Positions 17,341 through 26,692 of a stretch of DNA of 64,000 bases are shown in pieces. The notes beneath the pieces are model-generated. The model made no database searches, had not been told where the DNA came from, and saw only the letters and a list, made by a program, of their open reading frames with translations. The first letter of the stretch is position 1; every line of letters begins with the position of its first letter. The position numbers and the translations under genes are program-made. Source of the DNA: Bacteroides mediterraneensis (lineage in GTDB: Bacteria > Bacteroidota > Bacteroidia > Bacteroidales > Bacteroidaceae); contig NZ_DAJPEN010000001.1 of assembly GCF_025993685.1 (NCBI RefSeq), positions 3,100,001 to 3,164,000 on the forward strand, written 5' to 3'.

Positions 17341-18135
17341 ATGAAACAATATCTTGACTTGTTGCACCGCATCCGTACGGAAGGCGTACGCAAAGACGAC
17401 CGTACCGGCACAGGCACCCTCAGCGTGTTCGGCCACCAGATGCGCTTCAACCTGGAAGACGGCTTCCCGCTCGTCACAACCAAAAAACTTCACCTGAAAT
17501 CCATCATCTACGAACTGTTGTGGTTCCTCAAAGGGGATACCAACGTGAAATACCTGCAAGAACATGGCGTCAGAATCTGGAACGAATGGGCCGATGAAAA
17601 CGGAGACCTAGGCCATATCTACGGCTACCAGTGGCGCTCCTGGCCCGGCTACGACGGTACGTTCATCGACCAGATTTCGGAAGCGGTGGAAACCATCAAG
17701 CACAATCCCGATTCCCGGCGCATCATCGTCAGTGCCTGGAACGTGGGCGACTTGAACCACATGAACCTTCCCCCGTGCCACGCGTTTTTTCAGTTCTATG
17801 TGGCCAACGGCCGACTGAGCCTGCAAATGTACCAGCGCAGTGCGGACACCTTTCTGGGCGTACCGTTCAACATCGCCTCCTATGCCCTGCTGCTGCAGAT
17901 GATGGCACAGGTGACCGAACTGAAAGCGGGTGACTTCATCCATACGCTCGGAGATGCCCACATCTACTTGAACCACCTGGAGCAAGTGGACCTCCAGCTG
18001 ACACGTACTCCCCGTCCGCTGCCTACCATGAAAATCAATCCGGACGTAAAAGATATCTTCAGCTTCCAGTACGAAGATTTCCAGCTGGAGAACTACGACC
18101 CGTGGCCACATATCGCTGGAAAAGTATCTGTATAA
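17341..18135 (+). CDS. thyA: Thymidylate synthase
   Basis: ThyA converts dUMP to dTMP using methylene-tetrahydrofolate. Start ATG 17341 (MKQYLDLLHRI) gives 264 residues, the E. coli length. The catalytic cysteine is in LPPCHAFFQFYV (about residue 146). The phosphate-binding 'DRTGTG' and 'DSRRIIVSAWNVGDL', and the 'RSADTFLGVPFNIASYALL' block are intact. It is 20 nt upstream of folA, whose enzyme regenerates the dihydrofolate produced here, so the two are made together. Confidence 0.98.
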   Translation: MKQYLDLLHRIRTEGVRKDDRTGTGTLSVFGHQMRFNLEDGFPLVTTKKLHLKSIIYELLWFLKGDTNVKYLQEHGVRIWNEWADENGDLGHIYGYQWRSWPGYDGTFIDQISEAVETIKHNPDSRRIIVSAWNVGDLNHMNLPPCHAFFQFYVANGRLSLQMYQRSADTFLGVPFNIASYALLLQMMAQVTELKAGDFIHTLGDAHIYLNHLEQVDLQLTRTPRPLPTMKINPDVKDIFSFQYEDFQLENYDPWPHIAGKVSV

Positions 18136-18155
18136 CCAATCATAAAGAACAAAAT

Positions 18156-18650
18156 ATGACCTTATCCATCATCGCCGCCATCAATCAGAAACGAGGTATC
18201 GGCTACCAGAACAAGTTGCTTTACTGGCTGCCCAATGACTTGAAACGCTTCAAGGCACTCACCACAGGCCATACCATTCTGATGGGACGGCATACCTTTG
18301 AATCCCTCCCCAAAGGCGCCCTGCCTAACCGGAGAAACGTCGTGTTGAGCAAAAAGGATTTGCATTTTGAAGGAGCGGAATGTTTCCACTCGCTGGAAGA
18401 AGCCTTGAAATCCTGCAAAGAGGAAGAAGAAGTCTTCATCATCGGAGGAGCCATGCTCTACATGGAGGCCCTCCCGCTGGCCGACCGCCTCTATCTGACA
18501 GAAGTGAAAGACGACCAAGTGCCCGCCGACACTTTCTTCCCGGAAATAGACCGCCATGTATGGCAAGAAAAAAGTAGAGAATGCCATCCGACAGACGAAA
18601 AGCATCTCTACTCCTATAGTTTCGTTAACTACGAACGTACACAAAAATAA
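18156..18650 (+). CDS. folA: Dihydrofolate reductase
   Basis: The 164-residue enzyme starts at ATG 18156 (MTLSIIAAINQKRGIG); the longer frame overlaps thyA and is not needed. Dihydrofolate reductase features are clear: 'AAINQKRGIGYQNKLLYWLPNDLKRFK', 'MGRHTFESLP', 'VVLSKKD' and the 'VFIIGGAMLY' NADPH-binding segment. The acidic active-site residue is the D of LPNDLKRFK. It converges with the Lrp-type gene, 10 nt between stops. Confidence 0.97.
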   Translation: MTLSIIAAINQKRGIGYQNKLLYWLPNDLKRFKALTTGHTILMGRHTFESLPKGALPNRRNVVLSKKDLHFEGAECFHSLEEALKSCKEEEEVFIIGGAMLYMEALPLADRLYLTEVKDDQVPADTFFPEIDRHVWQEKSRECHPTDEKHLYSYSFVNYERTQK

Positions 18651-18660
18651 GTGTCACGCA

Positions 18661-19140
18661 TCAATCATCGTCATTCGCCAGGTCCATGATTGGCATCTGG
18701 CGTTTGATGGCTTCACGGAAAGAAATGATTGTTTCCGAACGTGACAGGCCCAGCGGCTGAAGTTTGTCATGAATGATTTCCAGCAGGTGATGATTGTTCT
18801 TCGCATAAATTTTGATAAACAAGTCGTACTGCCCGGTGGTGAAATGACATTCCACGACTTCCGGAATGTGCTTCAATGCCTCCGTGACGGAATCAAACTG
18901 TTCCGGATCTTTTAAATACAAACCGATGTAGGCACAAGTTTCATAGCCTATCTTTTCCGGATCAATGATAAATTCTGAACCTTTCAGAATTCCCAGGTTC
19001 GTCAACTTTTGAATTCGCTGATGAATAGCGGCTCCCGATACATTACAAGCACGTGCTACTTCCAAAAAAGGAATACGTGCGTTGCCTGCAATCATGCGCA
19101 GGATTTGTTCGTCTAAGGTGTCTAATTGATGATGTCCCAT
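18661..19140 (-). CDS. Lrp/AsnC-family transcriptional regulator
   Basis: The 159 residues show the standard two-domain plan: an N-terminal winged HTH ('LDTLDEQILRMIAGNARIPFLEVARACNVSGAAIHQRIQKL', about 5-45) and a C-terminal RAM/AsnC ligand domain (about 70-150). Proteins of this family sense amino acids and form octamers. It is a single-gene unit with its own promoter. The two leftward genes further right (an outer-membrane barrel and CstA) are possible targets; that link is inference from position only. Confidence 0.93.
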   Translation of the reverse strand: MGHHQLDTLDEQILRMIAGNARIPFLEVARACNVSGAAIHQRIQKLTNLGILKGSEFIIDPEKIGYETCAYIGLYLKDPEQFDSVTEALKHIPEVVECHFTTGQYDLFIKIYAKNNHHLLEIIHDKLQPLGLSRSETIISFREAIKRQMPIMDLANDDD

Positions 19141-19162
19141 CTTCTATGTTTTTGTATTTATG

Positions 19163-19170
19163 CAAAGGTA
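19163..19170 (-). promoter_or_regulatory. Promoter -7 box of the Lrp-type gene (TACCTTTG)
   Basis: Minus-strand TACCTTTG lies 22 nt before the ATG at 19140. The stretch to 19314 otherwise holds no gene I can support. Confidence 0.65.
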
Positions 19171-19314
19171 ATACTTTTTCTTCATACTATCTCAATATTT
19201 ATAACCTTTACTTGATTTTTAACATGAAATTTGTAGAAATACAAGGACTTATCTTCAACTTACACTTTTCATGTCCCAACCGCCACATTCAGCGGACAGC
19301 AGACGTATCCTGTC

Positions 19315-20556
19315 TCAGAACTGAAACAAGGCAGTGAATACAATACGGTTATTTTTTACCAAATGCGTATCGGTCACGCGGGCCTTTGCAGTATAATCTC
19401 CATACCAGGCACCTGTCCAGGTATATTCGGCTCCGATTTTCCAGTTTGGACGGTTATAAGTGAATTCGGCACCTAAAGTATTCAACTGGTCAATATCAGT
19501 TCCAGTACCCAGCACTCCGGTCACTTCTTTCGATGCACCCAAGTTTTTCAGATATCCGGCAAAGATTCCGCCACGGAAGGTACTTCCATACATCATATTC
19601 AACCAAGTATGAGAAACGCGCACCGGCGTATATTCCTGTTCCCCGGTACGGGAATCAGTGGAAGTAATGCCATAACCTCCGATGGTACTGGCCTGTGTAA
19701 GGTTGGAGCCCAGCACACTCTTGGCAGCCAGCAGGAAACGCTGGTGTGTATACTTCACATGTGCCTCGGCAGAAACTCCCGTAATACGTTCGCTCACCTT
19801 GTAGGTTTTTCCATCATATTCCGACTGCGTACGAGGAGTGATGGAAGACACATGTACGCCTGCTCCAGCCAATAAACCCGGGCGTTTATAATCCATCCCC
19901 AGATAAAATTCCGGCGTACATCCGTTCTTGATGAAACTCTGGTTCTTCTGAGTAGTCGTCGCACCTGCCTGGTTGGAAGACGGACCGACCGACAGATACT
20001 GCGACTGCCATACGGCAGCAGCCGTCAGCACGAAATGTTTTTCCGTCAAACGGTAGCGCACTTGAGGCGCACGGCTGAAAGGCTGATAAGGAGCTCCCAT
20101 ATTCAGGTTTAAGATATCGGGCGACACATCTCCATACAAAGGATGCCAGGTCTGTCCTACCAGTAACGCAGATTTTCCCCAATCCAGATTAAAATAAGCG
20201 TGACGAATACGAATCAGAGAATAAGTGGTTCCTGAACCGCGGAAGTCTATCTCTACCTTTGCCGAAGTCTTAGCCTTTCCCCACATCGGCCCAGTCACAT
20301 CCACCCCCAATCTGGTATATAAGGTATAGAAATTGCCATCGGGCTTTGCATTCAAATCCTTTCCATCCGCATCGGGAGCCACATCCTTGGGATACATATA
20401 AAAAAGTCCATCCACTGTCTCCGAATTGGAACGGCTGTTATAAAACAAGTCTGTACGTACCTGGCCATAAAACTTATAGCCAAAATCTTTCTTCTGAGCC
20501 ATTACTCCCGTCGAAACAACGGCCATGGCCCACATCAAAAAGAATTGTTTTTTCAT
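19315..20556 (-). CDS. Outer-membrane beta-barrel protein, porin-like
   Basis: The 413-residue protein has a signal peptide (MKKQFFLMWAMAVVSTGVMAQ) and repeated amphipathic strands with aromatic girdles ('YKFYGQVRTDLFYNSR', 'TRLGVDVTGPMWG', 'RIRHAYFNLDWGKSALLVGQTWHP', 'FTYNRPNWKIGAEYTWTGAWYGDY'). It ends in 'VFTALFQF', a typical outer-membrane C-terminus with a final Phe. The 'RHAYFNLDWGK..LLVGQ.WHPL' segment recalls DcaP-like or O/P-type porins. It is transcribed in the same direction as cstA, 68 nt downstream, but has its own -7 box, so it can be expressed separately. Confidence 0.85.
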   Translation of the reverse strand: MKKQFFLMWAMAVVSTGVMAQKKDFGYKFYGQVRTDLFYNSRSNSETVDGLFYMYPKDVAPDADGKDLNAKPDGNFYTLYTRLGVDVTGPMWGKAKTSAKVEIDFRGSGTTYSLIRIRHAYFNLDWGKSALLVGQTWHPLYGDVSPDILNLNMGAPYQPFSRAPQVRYRLTEKHFVLTAAAVWQSQYLSVGPSSNQAGATTTQKNQSFIKNGCTPEFYLGMDYKRPGLLAGAGVHVSSITPRTQSEYDGKTYKVSERITGVSAEAHVKYTHQRFLLAAKSVLGSNLTQASTIGGYGITSTDSRTGEQEYTPVRVSHTWLNMMYGSTFRGGIFAGYLKNLGASKEVTGVLGTGTDIDQLNTLGAEFTYNRPNWKIGAEYTWTGAWYGDYTAKARVTDTHLVKNNRIVFTALFQF

Positions 20557-20585
20557 TTGATTTCACTTTTATCCTTTACCGGCTG

Positions 20586-20593
20586 CAAAAGTA
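20586..20593 (-). promoter_or_regulatory. Promoter -7 box of the porin-like gene (TACTTTTG)
   Basis: Minus-strand TACTTTTG between the cstA stop and the porin-like start (29 nt before the ATG). Confidence 0.65.
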
Positions 20594-20624
20594 GCCATAA
20601 TCTGTTGAACAGCCAAACAAATTC

Positions 20625-22055
20625 CTACAAGGAACGTACCCGGCGGAACCAGCACACGAACCACACCGCTGCTACCAACGTACAGCCTCCTCCAATGGCA
20701 TAGGAGACTTCGCTTCCCAACGAGAAACCTTCGGGGGCAATAAACAAATAAGTGGAGCAGACACATGTCATGAACAGGGCAGGCACCAAGGTCACCCAGT
20801 AGTTTTTCCGGGCCCCCACCAGATAGGCGGTAATAGCCCATAGCGTAAAGACAGATAAAGTCTGGTTACACCAGGCAAAATACCGCCAGATTATCTTGAA
20901 ACCTTCCGCATCGCCAAAACTGTAGACCAACAATCCTACGGTGACCAGAAAAATCGGAATACTGATGGCCAGACGCTTTCCGATGGAACGCTGCTCCACA
21001 TGGAAGAAATCGGCCACAATCAGACGGGCCGAGCGGAGAGCCGTATCGCCACTCGTAATCGGAGCTGCCACGATTCCCAGAATGGCCAGGATACCTCCGA
21101 AGGTGCCCAACCAGTCCTTGGAAATGTCAGTGGCTACCTTGGCTCCTGAATAAGCCACTCCTGTCACCTTGTCTACGATGCCGTTTTCCTGAAAGAAATA
21201 CGTCGCAGCGGCTGCCCAAATCAAAGCCACAATACCTTCGGTCACCATCGCCCCGTAAAACACCGGACGACAATGTTTCTCATTGGTAATGCAACGTGCC
21301 ATCAAGGGTGATTGAGTGGCATGGAAACCGCTGATGGCTCCACAGGCAATGGAAATGAACATCATCGGGAATATGGGATTTTCCTCATACTTGGTTCCAA
21401 ATCCGTCCCATATCTCCGGAAGAGACGGACTTTTCACATATAGCATGACCAGAATTCCTACTGCCATGAACAACAGGGCAAATGCAAACAATGGATATAT
21501 CCGACCGATAATCTTGTCGATAGGAAGCATGGTGGCCAGAATGTAATACAAGAAGATGACTACCACCCAGAAATACACATTCAAGGAAGCAGGCGTCATT
21601 CCAGCCAACAGTTCTGCAGGACCCGATACAAATACGGCCCCCACCAGAATCATCAGCAACACAGTGAATACACAAACTACATTTTTCGTCCTTACCCCCA
21701 GATAACGGCCGATAATTTCCGGCAAGCTTTCCCCTTTGTGCCGCAATGACAAGGTGCCGGACAGAAAATCGTGGACCGCACCGGCAAAAATCGTACCGAA
21801 CACAATCCATAAGTAAGAAGCCGTGCCAAACTGTGCGCCCATGATAGCCCCGAAAATAGGACCTAAGCCGGCAATGTTCAAGAACTGAATCATAAAGATT
21901 TTCCACGTAGGAAGTGGAATGAAATCAACTCCGTCCGTCAAGGTCAATGCCGGAGTTTTTCGGGCGGAATCAGGTGCAAACAACGTGTCGATGTATTTTC
22001 CATAAACCCAATATCCTACCACCAGTAAAACCAATGCGATAGTAAATGTGACCAT
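20625..22055 (-). CDS. cstA: Carbon starvation protein CstA family transporter
   Basis: The 476-residue inner-membrane protein has a dozen or more hydrophobic segments. It carries the CstA hallmarks: 'VGYWVYGKYID' near the start, 'FIQFLNIAGLGPIFGAIMGA'-like content at about 55-75 and 'GTIFAGAVHDFLSGTLSLRHKG'. It also has 'SGFHATQSPLMARC' and 'APITSGDTALRSARLI'. E. coli CstA (about 700 residues) takes up peptides or pyruvate during starvation; this is the shorter form common in Bacteroidetes. Substrate here is not known. The next gene downstream encodes an outer-membrane barrel, which would make a plausible uptake pair. Confidence 0.93.
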   Translation of the reverse strand: MVTFTIALVLLVVGYWVYGKYIDTLFAPDSARKTPALTLTDGVDFIPLPTWKIFMIQFLNIAGLGPIFGAIMGAQFGTASYLWIVFGTIFAGAVHDFLSGTLSLRHKGESLPEIIGRYLGVRTKNVVCVFTVLLMILVGAVFVSGPAELLAGMTPASLNVYFWVVVIFLYYILATMLPIDKIIGRIYPLFAFALLFMAVGILVMLYVKSPSLPEIWDGFGTKYEENPIFPMMFISIACGAISGFHATQSPLMARCITNEKHCRPVFYGAMVTEGIVALIWAAAATYFFQENGIVDKVTGVAYSGAKVATDISKDWLGTFGGILAILGIVAAPITSGDTALRSARLIVADFFHVEQRSIGKRLAISIPIFLVTVGLLVYSFGDAEGFKIIWRYFAWCNQTLSVFTLWAITAYLVGARKNYWVTLVPALFMTCVCSTYLFIAPEGFSLGSEVSYAIGGGCTLVAAVWFVCWFRRVRSL

Positions 22056-22084
22056 AGATTTTCGATTTATCTCTTATTTTGCCG

Positions 22085-22092
22085 CAAAAGTA
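22085..22092 (-). promoter_or_regulatory. Promoter -7 box of cstA (TACTTTTG)
   Basis: Minus-strand TACTTTTG lies 29 nt before the cstA ATG at 22055. Confidence 0.65.
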
Positions 22093-22250
22093 ATAAAAAG
22101 AAGAAAACAGACGCCATAAAAAGATAATTTTAATCATCAAATCACATTTCATTCTGGGAAACAACTTGAACGTGTCCAATCTCCTACGGTCAAACAAGAT
22201 TGATGCCATACAGCTAGTATATACCCTACCATCGAAAACTCTATTTTCAA

Positions 22251-22282
22251 TTTGTCTCTGCAACCAGCTTTGTGTATATTTG
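22251..22282 (+). promoter_or_regulatory. Full Bacteroidetes promoter (TTTG-N20-TATATTTG) of the GHL10 gene
   Basis: The -33 TTTG (22251-22254) and -7 TATATTTG (22275-22282) are separated by 20 nt, the best form of the consensus. The ATG at 22302 follows after 19 nt. Confidence 0.8.
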
Positions 22283-22301
22283 CGCAAATTTTGAATCCAA
22301 C

Positions 22302-23957
22302 ATGCGAATACTCATCAGTTTGTTATTTATAAGCTGTTCCCTCTTTATACAAGCACAGCCTAAAGAAGAAATCCGGGCCACCTGGCTGACCACGCTAGGA
22401 GGAATGGACTGGCCTGCCCGCAAGGCCAATTCGCCACAAGGCATTGAAGCACAAAAGAATGAACTCATCCGGCAGTTGGATGCCTTACAGGCGGCTCACT
22501 TCAATACCGTACTTTTTCAAACCCGGCTTCGGGGAGACGTAATGTATCCTTCGGCCTATGAAACATTTGCCGAAAGCCTGACCGGACATACGGGAAAGAA
22601 CCCCGGATATGACCCTTTACAATTTGCCGTCGAAGAATGTCATAAGCGAGGACTGGAACTCCATGCATGGCTGGTATGTATCCCTATCGGCAACAAACGG
22701 CAAGTCGGCCTGTTAGGGAAAGACTGCGTTGTCAAAAAACAGCCCAAGCTCTGCAAGCTGTTCAACGGCAGCTGGTATCTTGACCCCGGAAATCCCGGCA
22801 CGGCCGAATACCTCTGCCAGATAGCCAAGGAAATCGTCTCACGCTACGATGTGGACGGTATCCATCTGGACTATATCCGCTATCCGGAACAAGGTGAAAA
22901 GTTTCCCGACAAGGACACTTTCCGCAAATACGGGAAAAAACAGGAACTGAAGCAATGGAGAAGAGACAACATTACACATATTGTCCGGCGGATTTACACG
23001 GAAGTCAAACGGTTGAAGCCCTGGGTAAAAGTGAGCAGTTCTCCCATCGGCAAATTCAACGATACCCAGCGGTACTCTTCCTTCGGATGGAATGCCTATG
23101 AAACCGTTTACCAGGATGCGCAGAAATGGTTGAACGAGGGTATTCAGGATGCCCTTTTCCCGATGATGTATTTTCAAGGAAATCATTTTTATCCCTTCGC
23201 CCTCGACTGGAAAGAAAACAAGAACGACCGATGGATTATTCCGGGATTGGGAATTTATTTCCTGCATCCTAAAGAACAGGATTGGAAAATCGATGAAATC
23301 ATCCGCCAGATTTATTTCTCCCGAAAAATCGGATTGGACGGACAGGCCTATTTCCGCAATAAATTCGTACTCAGCAATACCAAAGGAATTCTGGATGAGT
23401 TGAAAGAAAACTTTTATGCCTACCCGGCTGTCGTCCCTCCCATGCGGTGGACAAAAACGCCCCTTCCTTCACAACCCACTCAACCTTCTCTCACCGTGCA
23501 AGGGAATCACATCCAAATGAGTTGGGAAGGGGCCGAAAACCAGCCTGGAGGTATCTACTATCGCATTTATACCTCTGACGCTTATCCTGTAGATATTGAG
23601 AATGCCCGAAATCTGGTCATTACCCGAACGGACAGCTGCCGGTACACCTTCATCTCCGGCACCTCACAAAAAGGAAATATCTACTGGGCGGTTACAGCCG
23701 TCAACCGTTTTGGAGTCGAAAGTCCCCCGCTGGCCCTGAATGTTCCTTCAAAAGACGAGCCTACCATATTATATGGACGGCTGCCCGTATTACCCAAAGG
23801 GTATACCCTGATTGTCAGTGAGGCGACAGGAATTGAAATCCTCCGGACCACCCAGCCGGAAAAAGACATTCCCCGCAAAATCGGCAAAGGATTTTTCCGG
23901 TTAAGTCTGCTGGCACCCGATGGAAGCATCACCCCAGCAGGTATCACCGTGTTCTGA
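22302..23957 (+). CDS. Secreted glycosyl hydrolase-like protein, GHL10/DUF187 family
   Basis: The start at ATG 22302 (MRILISLLF) gives 551 residues with a signal peptide ending in 'FIQAQ'. Residues 20-380 match the GHL10 (DUF187) TIM-barrel family: 'EIRATWLTTLGGMDWP', 'FNTVLFQTRLRGDVMYPS', 'GYDPLQFAVEECHKRGLELHAWL', 'VDGIHLDYIRYP' and 'SSSPIGKFND'. The acidic residues in HLDYIRYP-type motifs are candidate catalytic groups. Residues 400-490 look like a fibronectin-III-type domain ('IQMSWEGAENQPGGIYYRIY'). Relatives act on peptidoglycan or other glycans in some bacteria; the substrate cannot be told here. Confidence 0.87.
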   Translation: MRILISLLFISCSLFIQAQPKEEIRATWLTTLGGMDWPARKANSPQGIEAQKNELIRQLDALQAAHFNTVLFQTRLRGDVMYPSAYETFAESLTGHTGKNPGYDPLQFAVEECHKRGLELHAWLVCIPIGNKRQVGLLGKDCVVKKQPKLCKLFNGSWYLDPGNPGTAEYLCQIAKEIVSRYDVDGIHLDYIRYPEQGEKFPDKDTFRKYGKKQELKQWRRDNITHIVRRIYTEVKRLKPWVKVSSSPIGKFNDTQRYSSFGWNAYETVYQDAQKWLNEGIQDALFPMMYFQGNHFYPFALDWKENKNDRWIIPGLGIYFLHPKEQDWKIDEIIRQIYFSRKIGLDGQAYFRNKFVLSNTKGILDELKENFYAYPAVVPPMRWTKTPLPSQPTQPSLTVQGNHIQMSWEGAENQPGGIYYRIYTSDAYPVDIENARNLVITRTDSCRYTFISGTSQKGNIYWAVTAVNRFGVESPPLALNVPSKDEPTILYGRLPVLPKGYTLIVSEATGIEILRTTQPEKDIPRKIGKGFFRLSLLAPDGSITPAGITVF

Positions 23958-24000
23958 TGTATTTTATTCCGAAACGCATGGTAATAAAAGGAATAATCAC

Positions 24001-24008
24001 TAAATTTG
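24001..24008 (+). promoter_or_regulatory. Promoter -7 box of purM (TAAATTTG)
   Basis: TAAATTTG lies 35 nt before ATG 24044; no clear -33 element. Confidence 0.5.
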
Positions 24009-24043
24009 CACATTCAATTGAAACAAACAAACTTACTATACTC

Positions 24044-25213
24044 ATGAGCAATCAACGATACATGCAGCGCGGCGTATCTGCATCGAAAGAAGATGTACAC
24101 AACGCCATCAAGAACATTGACAAAGGTATTTTCCCGAACGCATTCTGTAAAATTATCCCTGATATTCTGGGAGGTGACCCAGAATACTGCAACATCATGC
24201 ATGCCGACGGAGCCGGTACAAAATCCTCACTGGCGTATTTATACTGGAAAGAAACCGGCGACTTGTCTGTATGGAAGGGCATCGCACAGGATGCACTGAT
24301 TATGAACATTGATGACTTGTTGTGCGTGGGTGCGGTAGACAATATCTTGGTATCTTCTACCATCGGACGCAACAAGCTGCTTGTACCGGGTGAAGTGATT
24401 TCAGCCATCATCAACGGCACGGACGAACTGCTGGCCGAACTCCGCGAAATGGGCGTCGGTGTATATGCTACTGGTGGAGAAACCGCTGATGTAGGCGACT
24501 TGGTCCGCACCATCATCGTGGACAGCACGGTGACCTGCCGTATGAAACGTGCGGATGTCATCAACAACGCCAATATCCGTCCGGGGGATGTGATTGTGGG
24601 TCTGGCTTCTTACGGTCAGGCAACTTATGAGAAAGAATACAACGGCGGTATGGGCAGCAACGGACTGACCAGTGCCCGTCATGATGTGTTCAGCAAATAC
24701 CTGGCAGAGAAATATCCGGAAAGCTATGACCACGCAGTGCCTGAAGAACTGGTTTACAGTGGCAAACTGAAGCTGACAGATGCAGTAGAAGGTTCTCCGC
24801 TGGATGCCGGCAAACTGGTGCTGTCTCCAACCCGTACTTATGCTCCGGTAGTCAAGAAACTGCTGGATGCCCTGCGTCCGCAAATCCACGGTATGGTTCA
24901 CTGCTCAGGCGGTGCCCAGACAAAAGTACTGCACTTCGTAGGCGACAACTGCCGGGTCATCAAAGACAACCTCTTCCCTGTGCCTCCTTTGTTCCGCACC
25001 ATCAAGGAACAGAGCGGTACCGAATGGGACGAAATGTACAAAGTGTTCAACATGGGACACCGTCTGGAAGTCTACCTGTCACCGGAGCATGCAGAGCAGG
25101 TAATTGAAATCAGCAAATCGTTCAACATCGATGCCCAGATTATCGGACGCATCGAAGAAAGCGACCACAAAGAACTGATTATCCGTTCTGAATTCGGAGA
25201 ATTCAAATATTAA
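24044..25213 (+). CDS. purM: Phosphoribosylformylglycinamidine cyclo-ligase (AIR synthetase)
   Basis: PurM closes the imidazole ring in purine synthesis (FGAM + ATP to AIR). Start ATG 24044 (MSNQRYMQRGVSASK) gives 389 residues; upstream in-frame codons run back into the previous gene. The PurM features are 'HADGAGTKSSLAYLYW', 'AQDALIMNIDDLLCVGA', 'ELLAELREMGVGVYATGGETADVGD' and 'GDVIVGLASYGQATYEKEYNGGMGSNGLTSAR'. This is the longer Bacteroidetes form, larger than the 345-residue E. coli enzyme, and the glycine-rich ATP loop is altered accordingly. Probably first gene of purM-(81 aa protein)-prfA-pyrF. Confidence 0.9.
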   Translation: MSNQRYMQRGVSASKEDVHNAIKNIDKGIFPNAFCKIIPDILGGDPEYCNIMHADGAGTKSSLAYLYWKETGDLSVWKGIAQDALIMNIDDLLCVGAVDNILVSSTIGRNKLLVPGEVISAIINGTDELLAELREMGVGVYATGGETADVGDLVRTIIVDSTVTCRMKRADVINNANIRPGDVIVGLASYGQATYEKEYNGGMGSNGLTSARHDVFSKYLAEKYPESYDHAVPEELVYSGKLKLTDAVEGSPLDAGKLVLSPTRTYAPVVKKLLDALRPQIHGMVHCSGGAQTKVLHFVGDNCRVIKDNLFPVPPLFRTIKEQSGTEWDEMYKVFNMGHRLEVYLSPEHAEQVIEISKSFNIDAQIIGRIEESDHKELIIRSEFGEFKY

Positions 25214-25234
25214 CCAGCTACTTCTTACGATTGT

Positions 25235-25480
25235 ATGAAACCGCAAGAAAAACAAGGATGTCTTATCGGCATCGGATTACTCGTTGTATGGGTTGTCTTT
25301 TTCTATTTTGGCATTGAAATGGACGCTCCTTTTCTCAAAATGATAAGTTTTGGACTCCCGGGTTTTGTCATTTCCTTTGTATTTGGGAAATACTTTGGGA
25401 CTAAAGAGTTTAAATGGAAAACCCGAAGAGACTTGCCGCTCGTCTTGCTTGGTTTCATATTGTTGGTTTTCTTTACCTGA
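25235..25480 (+). CDS. Small three-helix membrane protein, unknown
   Basis: The 81-residue protein is not one I recognise. It has a short charged N-terminus (MKPQEKQG), then three hydrophobic segments (about 9-27, 32-50, 66-80) with a KEFKWKTRRD loop between the second and third. Only 21 nt separate it from purM and 69 nt from prfA, all in the same direction, so it is probably expressed with them. The good start spacing and clean membrane topology support a real gene. Confidence 0.65.
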   Translation: MKPQEKQGCLIGIGLLVVWVVFFYFGIEMDAPFLKMISFGLPGFVISFVFGKYFGTKEFKWKTRRDLPLVLLGFILLVFFT

Positions 25481-25549
25481 ATGGCCTATGACAGGTTATG
25501 GTAAGCCAAGACCAATCTCATCACTCAACTGTATAAGCATTCCATTAGA

Positions 25550-26659
25550 ATGGCAGAAAACAATACATTACTGGAAAAATTAGACGGTTTGGTTTCACGT
25601 TTTGAAGAGGTCTCTACACTCATTACAGACCCGAATGTGATAGCCGACCAGAAACGGTACGTCAAACTGACCAAAGAATATAAGGAACTGGGCGACCTGA
25701 TGAATGCCCGCAAGGAATATTTGCAATGCCTCAACGGACTGGAGGAGGCCAAAATAATGATGGCTGAAAGCGACCCGGAAATGAAGGAGATGGCCCGCGA
25801 AGAAGCGGCTGCCTGTGAAGCCCGTATTCCCCAGCTGGAAGAAGAAATCAAACTGTTGCTGGTACCAGCCGACCCGCAAGATGACCGCAATGCCATCCTG
25901 GAAATCCGTGGAGGTACGGGAGGAGATGAAGCCGCCATCTTTGCCGGCGATTTATTCCGCATGTACTCCAAATACTGCGAACGCAAAGGCTGGAAACTGG
26001 AAGTATCCAGTGCCAACGAAGGTGCTGCCGGAGGTTTCAAGGAAATCATCTGCTCCGTTACCGGAGACAAGGTATATGGTACTTTGAAATATGAATCAGG
26101 CGTACACCGCGTGCAACGGGTTCCTGCAACTGAAACTCAGGGACGTGTTCATACATCAGCTGCCTCGGTTGCCGTACTGCCCGAAGCTGAACCCTTTGAC
26201 GTAGAAATCAACGAAGGTGAAATCAAATGGGATACTTTCCGAAGCGGAGGTGCCGGAGGCCAGAACGTAAACAAAGTAGAATCGGGGGTCCGCCTGCGTT
26301 ACAACTGGAAGAATCCGAACACGGGTATCGTGGAAGAAATCCTCATCGAGTGTACGGAAACCCGCGACCAACCGAAGAACAAGGAACGCGCCCTGAGCCG
26401 TCTGCGTACCTTCATCTACGACAAGGAACACCAGAAATACATCGATGACATCGCTTCCAAACGAAAGACCATGGTGAGCACGGGTGACCGTTCGGCCAAA
26501 ATCCGTACGTACAACTATCCTCAGGGACGTATCACCGACCATCGCATCAACTACACCATCTACAACCTGGCGGCTTTCATGGATGGCGACATCCAGGATT
26601 GCATCGACCACCTGATTGTGGCCGAAAATGCAGAACGACTGAAAGAGAGCGAATTATAA
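25550..26659 (+). CDS. prfA: Peptide chain release factor 1
   Basis: RF1 reads UAA and UAG stops and triggers release of the finished protein. The 369-residue protein has the catalytic GGQ in SGGAGGQNVNK (about residue 235-245) and the RF1-specific stop-reading PxT tripeptide in RVPATETQGRVHTSAA, rather than the SPF of RF2. The N-terminal helical domain 'LLEKLDGLVSRFEEVSTLITDP' is normal. It is followed after 33 nt by pyrF. Confidence 0.97.
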   Translation: MAENNTLLEKLDGLVSRFEEVSTLITDPNVIADQKRYVKLTKEYKELGDLMNARKEYLQCLNGLEEAKIMMAESDPEMKEMAREEAAACEARIPQLEEEIKLLLVPADPQDDRNAILEIRGGTGGDEAAIFAGDLFRMYSKYCERKGWKLEVSSANEGAAGGFKEIICSVTGDKVYGTLKYESGVHRVQRVPATETQGRVHTSAASVAVLPEAEPFDVEINEGEIKWDTFRSGGAGGQNVNKVESGVRLRYNWKNPNTGIVEEILIECTETRDQPKNKERALSRLRTFIYDKEHQKYIDDIASKRKTMVSTGDRSAKIRTYNYPQGRITDHRINYTIYNLAAFMDGDIQDCIDHLIVAENAERLKESEL

Positions 26660-26692
26660 AGTCACATTATTACCATTAATCATAAAAACATT

